Assembly (NCBI RefSeq): GCF_024834055.1
Contig: NZ_JANUXZ010000002.1
Location: 186,001 to 250,000 of the forward strand
Direction: 5' to 3'
Source of the DNA: Corynebacterium sp. ES2730-CONJ
Lineage (GTDB): Bacteria; Actinomycetota; Actinomycetes; Mycobacteriales; Mycobacteriaceae
Length of the DNA: 64,000 nucleotides
How positions within the stretch are numbered: the first letter of the stretch is position 1; every line of letters begins with the position of its first letter. Below, one piece after another: positions 29,242-37,401 of the stretch. Made by a program: the position numbers and the translations under genes. Below the pieces are notes generated by a model, which saw nothing but the letters and a program-made list of their open reading frames with translations, had not been told where the DNA came from and did no database searches.

Positions 29242-29270
29242 AACCCCCTAGGAATTTCTCCTAGGGGGTT
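29242..29270. terminator. Bidirectional intrinsic terminator
   Basis: Twelve-base perfect stem AACCCCCTAGGA with TCCTAGGGGGTT and a 5-base loop. It lies between the convergent secreted-protein operon and the exporter operon and can serve both. Confidence 0.85.
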
Positions 29271-29280
29271 TCTGTGGGCT

Positions 29281-30561
29281 CTATTCGTAGCGCAGCGCTT
29301 CGATGGGGTCTAATTTTGCAGCCTTATTGGCGGGATACCAGCCGAAGAATACTCCGATAATTAAACAGAATCCGATGGATACTAGAATGCCCCAGAGCGG
29401 AGGAGCAGTCACCCCGCCCATGAAATAGGAGCCAATCATACCCAAGATCGATCCGGTGGCAAGGCCAATAAGTCCACCGATCATACACACGACAATGGCT
29501 TCGATAACGAATTGGCGTCGGATATCGCGCCTAGTGGCACCGAGGGCTTTGCGGATACCGATCTCTCTGGTGCGCTCGGTGACGGTAATGAGCATAATAT
29601 TCATTACTCCGATACCGCCCACAAAAAGCGAGATACCGCCAATCGCGGCGATGGCCGCGCTGATGGTCGAGAGGAAGGTATTGAGAATCGCCAAGCTCTG
29701 CGCCCCGTCGAAAACCCGTACGTTGTAGTCGGGGTTGTCCTGGTAATAGGATTCGAAGAAGGATGAGACTTTATCCATAAATTCCGCAGGCTCAATGCGC
29801 GGCCCTTTACGCAAAAAGATATTCTGCCAATAGTTCTCCTCACCGGTGAAGTACTCCTGGAGGGAATACGGCATAAGAGCGGCATTTCGCGGGCCGCTGA
29901 TATTGAAGAGGTTTCCTTCTGCTGGTTTCTGCACGCCAATCACGCTCACACTGACGAAGCTCTCTTCGGATTCAAAATCGAGTGTGGATCCAATAGCGCG
30001 CTTAACATTTCCTTTAAAAAGCGCCTGCGCCAGCTGATCTGAAATCACCGCCACAGGACGGCTATTGGCAATATCGTCGGCCGAAATCCCGCGACCCACC
30101 TCAACCGGAATATCCCGCAAAGTAGCATAATCTTCATTCACAAAGCTAACGGTTCCGTCCGCGTCTGCTTCACCAGAGTTGAAATTACCAAAACTAGCCG
30201 ATTGATCACCGATGGCAACACCGGCGAGGTCATCACCCATAACCTGACGAAGGCGCTCGATCATATCTTCGCTAATGCCATCCTCGGGGTCCTCGAGTGG
30301 TCCGAAGTAAAAATAAGCGTCTTCCCCGCCGAGCTCTTCGAGCTCTTCTTCGCTTAAAGTGGGCTGGATCTGCAGGGAGTAGTCGGCCGCACCAAGGCTG
30401 GCCAGACTGGAATTGGCATTCACTTTCAGAGCTTGCCCGAGGGTAAGAATAGCGATCACGGAAGCAATACCGATAACGACACCTAAAAGCGTCAGCAATG
30501 AGCGCAGTTTATTGCCGGCGATATTACTCCATGCGAGTCTCAGCGATTCAAGTACGCTCAC
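29281..30561 (-). CDS. MacB-like ABC transporter permease
   Basis: Permease of an exporter with an extracytoplasmic domain. It has 426 residues: an N-terminal helix (about 18-42; GNKLRSLLTLLGVVIGIASVIAI is the MacB/FtsX start), a periplasmic-type domain (about 50-300), and three C-terminal helices (FtsX domain, with RTREIGIRKALGATRRDIRRQF). The start overlaps the ATPase stop by four bases. Together with the ATPase and the HlyD-type protein upstream it forms a MacAB-like three-gene unit. The substrate (peptide, antibiotic, haem or lipid) is not shown by sequence. Confidence 0.9.
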   Translation of the reverse strand: MSVLESLRLAWSNIAGNKLRSLLTLLGVVIGIASVIAILTLGQALKVNANSSLASLGAADYSLQIQPTLSEEELEELGGEDAYFYFGPLEDPEDGISEDMIERLRQVMGDDLAGVAIGDQSASFGNFNSGEADADGTVSFVNEDYATLRDIPVEVGRGISADDIANSRPVAVISDQLAQALFKGNVKRAIGSTLDFESEESFVSVSVIGVQKPAEGNLFNISGPRNAALMPYSLQEYFTGEENYWQNIFLRKGPRIEPAEFMDKVSSFFESYYQDNPDYNVRVFDGAQSLAILNTFLSTISAAIAAIGGISLFVGGIGVMNIMLITVTERTREIGIRKALGATRRDIRRQFVIEAIVVCMIGGLIGLATGSILGMIGSYFMGGVTAPPLWGILVSIGFCLIIGVFFGWYPANKAAKLDPIEALRYE

Positions 30562-31325
30562 TGGTGGTCACCTCGATTTGTGGCCCGTTGGGTTGCCTTA
30601 ATCAGCTCAGGATCTCGGGGAGCCCTGGGACCGCGCAGCACTCCATCACGCATCGTGACCGTGCGGGTCGTCTCTTTAGCCAGCTCGGGGTTGTGGGTAA
30701 TAAAGACTATGGTGCGCTGCTGTTCTTGATTGAGGGTATGAAATAAGTCCATCACCATGCGGCCAGTTTTGGAGTCGAGGGCACCGGTGGGCTCGTCGGC
30801 AAGAATAAGCGAGGGGTTATTAGCAAGGGCGCGGGCAATAGCGACACGCTGCTTCTGCCCACCCGATAATTCACTCGGCGCGTGCCCTGCGCGGTCGGCC
30901 ATACCCACCATATCCAGTAAATGCATAGCGCGTTCTTCGCGCTCTTTGCGGGATTCACCTGCGTACATCATCGACATTTCCACATTTTGCCTAGCGCTAA
31001 TGCGCCCAATGAGGTTGAAGTTCTGGAAAACGAATCCGATGTGTTTACTGCGGTAGCGCGAAGCCTGATCATCGCGAAGATCGAGGACGTCCACCCCTTC
31101 GAGCAGGTATTTTCCACGTGTGGGACGATCGAGCATCCCAATGATATTCATCAACGTGGATTTACCGCACCCGGAAGCCCCGACAATGGAAACAAATTCC
31201 CCGTCAGCGACGTCGAATTCGCAATTATGCAGCACAGTCAACTCATTCTCGGTATCAGCATTGAAGGTTTTGTAGATGCCTCTCATATCAATAAGCTGCG
31301 GCGGCATACTATCGATTTGAGTCAT
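30558..31325 (-). CDS. MacB/LolD-type ABC transporter ATPase
   Basis: ATP-hydrolysing subunit, 255 residues. Walker [11 protein letters not shown], signature [15 protein letters not shown] and Walker [13 protein letters not shown] are intact; the D-loop and the switch His in [10 protein letters not shown] are present. The start overlaps the stop of the HlyD gene by one base, and the end overlaps the permease, so translation is coupled through all three genes. Confidence 0.93.
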   Translation of the reverse strand: MTQIDSMPPQLIDMRGIYKTFNADTENELTVLHNCEFDVADGEFVSIVGASGCGKSTLMNIIGMLDRPTRGKYLLEGVDVLDLRDDQASRYRSKHIGFVFQNFNLIGRISARQNVEMSMMYAGESRKEREERAMHLLDMVGMADRAGHAPSELSGGQKQRVAIARALANNPSLILADEPTGALDSKTGRMVMDLFHTLNQEQQRTIVFITHNPELAKETTRTVTMRDGVLRGPRAPRDPELIKATQRATNRGDHQ

Positions 31326-33166
31326 TAATTAACCTTCTCCACTGTGACGTCATCCCCAGATTGCGCGGTGGTTGATGGTGCAGCAGCGGGGTCTTCGGCA
31401 ACCTCAACCTCATCATCCACATCGGTTATGAAGCGCTGATAGTCACCTAGGATGCGATCACCCGTCTTCACCTCTCCGCCCGTGACCTCATAATCGAAGT
31501 CAAGTTCCTTACCCAGGTCGATGCGGCGCTTGCGAATAATATCGGTGCCATCCTCCTTCGCGACAACGAGCACGAAATTTCCGTCGGGACCTTTAAACAC
31601 GGAGTCTTTGGATACGAGAGGGTTATCGCTGGCTTTTTCGGTAATAATTTTCGCTTTAACAGAGCTGCCTAATAGGAGGCCGTCTCGGTCGCCTATAACC
31701 TCAATTTCAATTGGAAAGGTAGGTTTGGAGGAACTAGTTTGTCCAGAACCTGCTGCTTGGGGGTTCATAGCGGTAGAGCCATCGGTGCTAGCAGCCGGTG
31801 AAATAAAGGACACGCGACCCTTAAACTTCTTATTCTCAGTAGCGGTGGTGGTGAAATCTACCTCTTGTCCTACCTTTACCTTGGAGATATCGATCTCTTT
31901 GATGGTGGAGTGGATAATGAGGCGACGGTCATCGGCCACCATCATCAAGGGACCGGTAGCCGGGGTGCCTTCTTTGGCATCTACGCGGGTGATAATTCCA
32001 GATATTGGGCTGCGCACCTCGGCGGAGGCAATATCTACTTGCAACTGCTGATTTGATGCTCCATTGGCCGCACGGCTCGCCCGCGCGGAGCGCATCGCAT
32101 CATCGATAGCGGCTTGCTGGTTTTGTACCTGGTTATCGACACTGCGCTGTGCTGCGATGACATTGGTCGCAGCATCCTTCTTAGCATCAAAGGCCAGAGC
32201 TAGTTCCCGCTGGGCATTCTGAAGCTTTAGATCCACGCCCCCGAGGGTATTATTGAGTAGATTTTGCGCATCGTTGAGGTTACGCAGGCTGGCTAAGAGT
32301 CCCGCCGCATTGCTGGCAGTGGTAAGACCAGCGCCCACATAGTTCTCCGGATAGCGCTTCAGTTTCTCCTGCAGGGCTTTTACTAAGGCCTGGGTGGAGG
32401 CGATATCAGCGTCGAGACGGGCAATCTCGATGGGATCTGTGGCCAGGCCGCGTTGCGAGATCAACTGGGCCAGTTTGGTATTAAGCGCGGCTAGTTCCGC
32501 GGTATCGCGGGCCTGGTCTTCTGCGCGATAGAAAATGGTGGTACCGGTGCGAGCCGCCTCAAGTGCTGAGTTTAAAACCTGGTCCCGTGCTGCCTCGACG
32601 GCTGCGGTCTGGCCGATAATGCTCGGATCATTGCCTCGATCAACCTGGGAGCGCTGGAAATCATACTCCGCCTGAGCGCGCTGATATTGAGCGTCCGCCT
32701 GGCGCAAGGCGGCTTGCGCTGCGGATATTTCCCCGTTGAGGCCATCGTTATTCAGGCCCACAAGCTGATCGTATTGGCGCTGTGCCGCTTGAATTTGGCT
32801 AATCGATGCCGCATCTTGGGCAGCTTGCTGCGCTTGTGCAGTAGCAAGCTGGCGCTCAATCTGACTGGTATCCATACGCGCAAGGATCTGGTCTACTTGG
32901 ACGCGGTCGCCCACTTTGACAGATACCTTATTAACCGGTGCTGCCAGGTTTGTGGTTAGCGCCACCGAGCTTTGGGCTTCGATGGTGCCAGAGATGGATA
33001 CCTTTTTTGCGTTATCTCGCTTGGAGAGCTCCTGGTAGTCAGCTGCACTGATTTCCTGTTTATTGTTGGAGACATAATAGATTCCCCCGCCCGTTGCCAG
33101 GGCCAGCGCTAGTAGCACCGAACCTCCGATAAGTACGCTCTTATTTGCTACGGCTGATATGGCCAC
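31325..33166 (-). CDS. HlyD/MacA-type membrane fusion protein
   Basis: Periplasmic adaptor-like subunit of the exporter, 613 residues, longer than typical MacA because of an extended coiled coil. It has an N-terminal membrane helix (about 10-30), a first half-lipoyl segment (VALTTNLAAPVNKVSVKVGDRV), a long Ala/Gln-rich coiled coil (about 100-370), the second lipoyl half (SPISGIITRVDAKEG), then beta-barrel and membrane-proximal domains, and an acidic tail. GTG start with GAAAGG some distance upstream. In a mycolate-bearing cell the long coiled coil may span the wall; that is inference. Confidence 0.88.
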   Translation of the reverse strand: MAISAVANKSVLIGGSVLLALALATGGGIYYVSNNKQEISAADYQELSKRDNAKKVSISGTIEAQSSVALTTNLAAPVNKVSVKVGDRVQVDQILARMDTSQIERQLATAQAQQAAQDAASISQIQAAQRQYDQLVGLNNDGLNGEISAAQAALRQADAQYQRAQAEYDFQRSQVDRGNDPSIIGQTAAVEAARDQVLNSALEAARTGTTIFYRAEDQARDTAELAALNTKLAQLISQRGLATDPIEIARLDADIASTQALVKALQEKLKRYPENYVGAGLTTASNAAGLLASLRNLNDAQNLLNNTLGGVDLKLQNAQRELALAFDAKKDAATNVIAAQRSVDNQVQNQQAAIDDAMRSARASRAANGASNQQLQVDIASAEVRSPISGIITRVDAKEGTPATGPLMMVADDRRLIIHSTIKEIDISKVKVGQEVDFTTTATENKKFKGRVSFISPAASTDGSTAMNPQAAGSGQTSSSKPTFPIEIEVIGDRDGLLLGSSVKAKIITEKASDNPLVSKDSVFKGPDGNFVLVVAKEDGTDIIRKRRIDLGKELDFDYEVTGGEVKTGDRILGDYQRFITDVDDEVEVAEDPAAAPSTTAQSGDDVTVEKVN

Positions 33167-33368
33167 GATGACTGGCTGACCTTTCTATTGGCTCTATAAA
33201 GCGATGTCTCTTCTTATAAGTAACGCTAACAAAGGGATAGCATTCTTGACCACCCTGATTATCCAAAACGGGGTGAGGGCAAACCCTGAGTTATTGACAG
33301 TGTTCTTCTCCCCCACCCTGAGGGTTATGTCATCTGAGCGGGAGATTTACGCGCTCTAATCGGTGAGG

Positions 33369-34142
33369 TTACTGGTGCTTGAATTCCGGGACGCGCTTAT
33401 GAGCGAAAGCATCCATCCCTTCTTTTTGATCCGCGGTAGCAAAGAGGGCATGGAAAGTACGACGTTCAAAAAGCAGGCCTTGCTGCAGTGTGCTCTCATA
33501 GGCTGTATTGATCTGTTCTTTAATGAGGGAGGTTGCAATAAAAGAACGCTCTGCAATCGTGGTGGCGACCTCGAGGGCAGTATCGAGGAGATCGGCTGCG
33601 GGAACCACCCGTGCAACCAGGCCTGCGCGCTCTGCTTCCTCGGCATCGATCATTCGACCGGTTAAACACATGTCCATTGCTTTCGCCTTACCCACAGCCC
33701 GGCTAAGCCGCTGCGAACCGCCCATACCTGGGGTGATGCCGAGATTAACTTCTGGTTGGCCGAATTTTGCGGTATCACTAGCGATAATGAAATCGCACAT
33801 CATAGCCACTTCGCACCCTCCGCCCAAGGCATAGCCGTTGACCGCGGCAATAATCGGGGTACGCGCAGAGCTTAGGCCATCCCAGCCAGAGAACCAGTTA
33901 CTGAGATACATCTCAGGTGCGGATTTCGTGGACATTTCTTTGATATCCGCGCCTGCGGCAAAGGCCCGCTCACTGCCGGTGAGCACAATGGCACCGATAT
34001 TTGGGTCTGTGTCGAATATGTTTACGGCGGCAACGACCTCCTCCATGAGTTGCTTGTTTAAGGCATTGAGGGCTTTGGGCCGGTTGAAGGTAATCAATCC
34101 GACGCGGCCATGCGTCTCAGTGAGGATGGTTTCGTAGGTCAT
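33369..34142 (-). CDS. Enoyl-CoA hydratase
   Basis: Crotonase-fold enzyme hydrating enoyl-CoA in fatty acid degradation. The ATG at 34142 (AAGGAG 6 bases upstream) gives 257 residues. Family features are [13 protein letters not shown] (oxyanion loop), [11 protein letters not shown] with the first catalytic Glu, and [20 protein letters not shown] with the second catalytic Glu. It most resembles EchA8-type hydratases. It is a single gene between the exporter operon and the rplE terminator. Confidence 0.93.
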   Translation of the reverse strand: MTYETILTETHGRVGLITFNRPKALNALNKQLMEEVVAAVNIFDTDPNIGAIVLTGSERAFAAGADIKEMSTKSAPEMYLSNWFSGWDGLSSARTPIIAAVNGYALGGGCEVAMMCDFIIASDTAKFGQPEVNLGITPGMGGSQRLSRAVGKAKAMDMCLTGRMIDAEEAERAGLVARVVPAADLLDTALEVATTIAERSFIATSLIKEQINTAYESTLQQGLLFERRTFHALFATADQKEGMDAFAHKRVPEFKHQ

Positions 34143-34301
34143 TGCTGGCTCCTTAAAATGACGTGGGCACAATAAAAATCCCGTGTATGGGGGTTATCCT
34201 CAAGGCTAGCGTAGGAGAGCCAGTTGCCTGCAGTAATATTGACCACCTTTTACTCATCTGACTGTGAGGCGATAGGCGGAGATAGGCGGCGAAAAACAAA
34301 A

Positions 34302-34336
34302 CCACCCGCTCTCGTGATCATCACAAGAGCGGGTGG
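34302..34336 (-). terminator. Intrinsic terminator after rplE
   Basis: Stem CCACCCGCTCT with AGAGCGGGTGG, extended by GTGAT/ATCAC inside; TTTTGTTTTTC follows on the minus strand. It ends the rplN-rplX-rplE operon, which makes this ribosomal block an independent unit. Confidence 0.88.
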
Positions 34337-34379
34337 GAAAGTAATGCTCAGGCGATCTACTCGCCTTAGTACCTTTATG

Positions 34380-34931
34380 CTACTTCTTGAATGGGAAGCC
34401 GAGTTCACGCAGGAGAGCGCGGCCTTCATCATTGTTGGTAGCGGAGGTTACAACGGTGATATCCATACCGCGCTGGCGGTCGACCTTATCAACGTCGATC
34501 TCGTAGAACATGGTCTGCTCGGAGAGACCGAAGGTGTAGTTACCATGACCATCGAACTGCTGATCAGAGAGGCCGCGGAAGTCACGAATACGTGGCAGAG
34601 CAACAGTGAGCAGGCGATCGAGGAATTCCCACATACGGTCGCCACGCAAGGTTACGCGGGCACCGATGGGCATACCTTCACGAAGCTTGAAGTTAGCGAT
34701 CGACTTCTTAGCGCGACGCAGCTCAGGCTTCTGGCCAGTGATGGCGGTGAGATCTTCCAAAGCGCCGTTAATCAGCTTGGAATCGCGGGCAGCGTCGCCC
34801 ACGCCCATATTGACAACAACCTTCACGACACCAGGGATCTGCATGACGTTATCATAGGAGAACTCTTTATTGAGCTTGGTACGAATTTCCTCGCGGTAGC
34901 GAGTCTTAAGACGTGGAGTGTAATCGCTCAT
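34380..34931 (-). CDS. rplE: 50S ribosomal protein L5
   Basis: 5S rRNA-binding protein, 183 residues; [19 protein letters not shown] and the C-terminal [14 protein letters not shown] are conserved. It is the third gene of rplN-rplX-rplE and is followed by a terminator instead of rpsN/rpsH. Confidence 0.97.
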   Translation of the reverse strand: MSDYTPRLKTRYREEIRTKLNKEFSYDNVMQIPGVVKVVVNMGVGDAARDSKLINGALEDLTAITGQKPELRRAKKSIANFKLREGMPIGARVTLRGDRMWEFLDRLLTVALPRIRDFRGLSDQQFDGHGNYTFGLSEQTMFYEIDVDKVDRQRGMDITVVTSATNNDEGRALLRELGFPFKK

Positions 34932-34933
34932 GA

Positions 34934-35248
34934 TTAGATGTCCTTCCCATTACGACGAGAGATACGGACTTTCTTGCCGTTCTCATCGAGGCGGTAGCCA
35001 ACGCGGGTTGGCTTGCCGTCGGAGTCGAGGACCATCACGTTGGAAACGTGAATAGGAGCTTCTTGGGTCACGATTCCGCCGGACTCTGCACCACGCTCTG
35101 GGGCAGAGTTTGCTACGTGCTTCTTGATGCGGTTAACGCCTTCAACCAAAACCTTTTCGGTCTTAGGATAAGCCTCAATAACCTTGCCTTGTGCGCCCTT
35201 ATCGGGGCCGGAGATTACGACGACCATGTCGCCCTTATGGATCTTCAT
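34934..35248 (-). CDS. rplX: 50S ribosomal protein L24
   Basis: Assembly-initiator protein of 104 residues, with [22 protein letters not shown] (KOW motif) at the N-terminus. It lies 4 bases from rplN and 2 bases from rplE. Confidence 0.97.
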   Translation of the reverse strand: MKIHKGDMVVVISGPDKGAQGKVIEAYPKTEKVLVEGVNRIKKHVANSAPERGAESGGIVTQEAPIHVSNVMVLDSDGKPTRVGYRLDENGKKVRISRRNGKDI

Positions 35249-35252
35249 AAGA

Positions 35253-35621
35253 TTAAATCACCTCCGGTGCAAGGGATACGATCTTCATGAATTTCTTATC
35301 ACGAAGTTCACGAGCAACGGGGCCGAAAATACGGGTGCCCTTAGGCTCGTTATCGTTCTTAATAATCACAGCAGCGTTCTCGTCGAACTTGATATAGGAA
35401 CCGTCTGCGCGACGGGTTTCCTTCTTGGTGCGAACGATGACAGCTTTGACAACCTCACCGGCTTTAACATTGCCGCCGGGGGTTGCTTCCTTGACTGTAG
35501 CGACAATTACATCGCCCAGACCAGCGAAGCGTCGGGTGGAGCCGCCGAGGACGCGGATGCACAGAATTTCACGTGCACCGGTGTTGTCGGCGACCTTCAG
35601 ACGCGATTCTTGTTGAATCAC
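35253..35621 (-). CDS. rplN: 50S ribosomal protein L14
   Basis: Large-subunit protein, 122 residues from a GTG start ([16 protein letters not shown] follows) with AAGGAG 8 bases upstream. The open frame upstream of this GTG is not conserved. It is the first gene of its operon; rpsQ, usually upstream, is not in this window. Confidence 0.97.
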   Translation of the reverse strand: MIQQESRLKVADNTGAREILCIRVLGGSTRRFAGLGDVIVATVKEATPGGNVKAGEVVKAVIVRTKKETRRADGSYIKFDENAAVIIKNDNEPKGTRIFGPVARELRDKKFMKIVSLAPEVI

Positions 35622-36391
35622 TAGGGGTCTCCTTGACCTAAATTTTATGTGTGGCAGAGTTCCGGACTGACACACGCGGTCTATGTACTGCTGCCTCCAT
35701 TTTCGGCCCCGAAGGGCATTCAAGCCGCCGTTGCCCCGGAATCGGGCATCGCGAGCTCAAACCTATAAAAGGCAACCCAGATAGTAAACCACACCCACCA
35801 CTTGCTTTCAAGCTTGCCATTTTGGCCCCCTATTGGACTCACACCTTCATGGAGTGGCCTACGCGCAAGTCCACCATAGAGTTGGAGGTCAAAAGCGGAA
35901 TCCGCCAAGTGCACCGCCATAGCTTAAGGTTAGCGTGAAGTTAGCGTGAAGTTAGCGTGAGATAGCCAATTACACCTTCGTGCTCGTCCAGGCTCTCAGA
36001 CAGATACAGGAGCCAGGCGCTTAGCTCCGGCCCCCATTTGAAGTGTATCTGTGACGAACCTCGGAGCTTCTGCTGCCAAATATTAGTGGAGCTTTTCAAT
36101 TGAGGCTTAAGTATCTTCCTCAGTGTGCGAAGAATCGTTCGTTATTCTCACTCTGATAATAAGCCCAGTGGGTGCTGATGTTGTGACCTCCACCGCAGAG
36201 CTTTTCTTGTTCACACCCACCGCGATGATGCCAGATACCTCCTATCTGCGAATATGACTGAGCTCTCCGTTAGTTTTTATCGTTCTAGGTATTAAGCTTC
36301 AACGTGAGAGTGAACTATCCCACCTGCTAAACCATATTTTTTCAGAACAGCCTACTCGCCCAAGGTCCGCTACCACCTCACAGCGTCAAAC
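35622..36391. other. Gene-poor gap upstream of rplN
   Basis: About 770 bases between rplN and the broken siderophore-interacting gene. It must hold the rplN promoter and contains an 11-base triple tandem repeat (listed separately). No gene is recognised. Confidence 0.45.
35929..35961. repeat. Three tandem copies of an 11-base unit
   Basis: GTTAGCGTGAA is repeated three times head to tail, exact except for the last base. It lies about 310 bases upstream of rplN. An 11-base period puts each copy on the same helix face, as in binding sites of OmpR/PhoB-type response regulators; that role is inference. Confidence 0.8.
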
Positions 36392-37126
36392 TCATATATC
36401 TCTGCTACTGCCCATTTCTTTACCTTTGACCCATCAGGCATGGACGTACATAGACCTTTTGTCCATCGCCACTTCTTTGAGCAGATAGCGCTTTGTGTCC
36501 AACAAAACCTTTGCCTCGCACACTAGGTGTGGGAACCACCCGTCCCAATCAAACTCCTTGGCCTCATCGAGCAGTGATTGTGAATCAGGCTGATCCCATT
36601 CGATGGCAATATTCGGATGGTCCAGCAGCGGGATTGTGCGATCACTTTTTCGCCATTCCAGCATTCACACCCTGATAGCATGATCGTCAGTCAAGCGACG
36701 AGCGAGACAATTGACGTAGGGAAATCCAGCCGCATCGGCGATGAAAATGAAACCTTTCGGCTGTGGATCAGGCAGGTCAAAGGGAGTCGAACCGTAATAG
36801 GATGCCTCAAAGGTGTCCCCGGGCTCAAAGGATTGGACCCACAAATATGCCGGCCCTGAAGGTTCGTGGATCAGGAAGTATAGAGTGAACTCACCACTGC
36901 GTTTATCAATATCGACGAGAGTATAGCCTCGCATCACTTGTTTAGTGGGTTGATCTGGATGGGCAAACCAGCAGCGAATAAAGTCTCCGCCGCATGGTTG
37001 GCACTGCCGAATGAAATCCGGGGAGCTTACCCGTACAGCCTTCATTGTGGGACTGTGGTCCCAGATTCGTAAAACTGTGCACGTAAAATTTTCTACTCGT
37101 AGGACCCTCATGATGAGCCCGTACAT
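36392..37126 (-). pseudogene. Siderophore-interacting protein (SIP/ViuB type), broken by two in-frame TGA codons
   Basis: Cytoplasmic flavoprotein family that reduces ferric siderophores to release iron. The N-terminal part (153 residues from 37126) shows the SIP plan: MRGYTLVDIDKRSGEFTLYF where the family has its RxY(T/S) FAD motif, HEPSGPAYLWVQSFEPGD, and GFIFIADAAGFPYVNCLARRL. A TGA at 36665-36667 interrupts it. The same frame continues at once with MLEWRKSD, then IAIEWDQPDS and CEAKVLL, as in the SIP C-terminal half, until a second TGA at 36434-36436. After it WVKGKE aligns with the usual final YWRRG-like end. No frameshift is needed. It is probably a decayed gene; recoding is possible but unsupported. 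A weak iron box lies upstream. Confidence 0.75.
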
Positions 37127-37213
37127 ACTTTTACCTACCTTAGACGCCCCTGCTTAATCTTCTGCTTCGCCGGATTCCTTATATCTACGGTCACCATAGC
37201 AATAAAAGACCTC

Positions 37214-37232
37214 GAGGCTAAGGCTTACCTCA
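37214..37232 (-). promoter_or_regulatory. Weak DtxR-like box upstream of the SIP pseudogene
   Basis: On the minus strand TGAGGTAAGCCTTAGCCTC matches the DtxR consensus at 12 of 19 positions (11 of the first 14) and shares the GGTAAGCCT core with the box at 25740. It lies about 90 bases before the pseudogene start. Confidence 0.45.
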
Positions 37233-37327
37233 ATTATACGACTTTGAGTGGGCTTGTTCGATCACTCATAGTGTGCGCATCCACGTCTCGAGGGGCCTAC
37301 GTCCGTGGCGCACGCGATCGCAGCACA

Positions 37328-37367
37328 ATGCTGCATCCTTATTTGTTGAGGCATGAGGATGCAGCAT
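37328..37367. terminator. Perfect 12-bp hairpin after the pentapeptide gene
   Basis: ATGCTGCATCCT pairs with AGGATGCAGCAT around a 16-base loop, about 35 bases beyond the stop of the gene at 37402. No strong T-run follows on the minus strand; GAGCTTTTA follows on the plus strand. A terminator is likely, its direction uncertain. Confidence 0.55.
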
Positions 37368-37401
37368 GAGCTTTTAGGAGCACGAGCGTTCGATAAAAAA
37401 T

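Noticed and set aside
34224..34937. 237-codon plus-strand frame
   Set aside because: Antisense to rplE and its terminator; shadow of real coding sequence.
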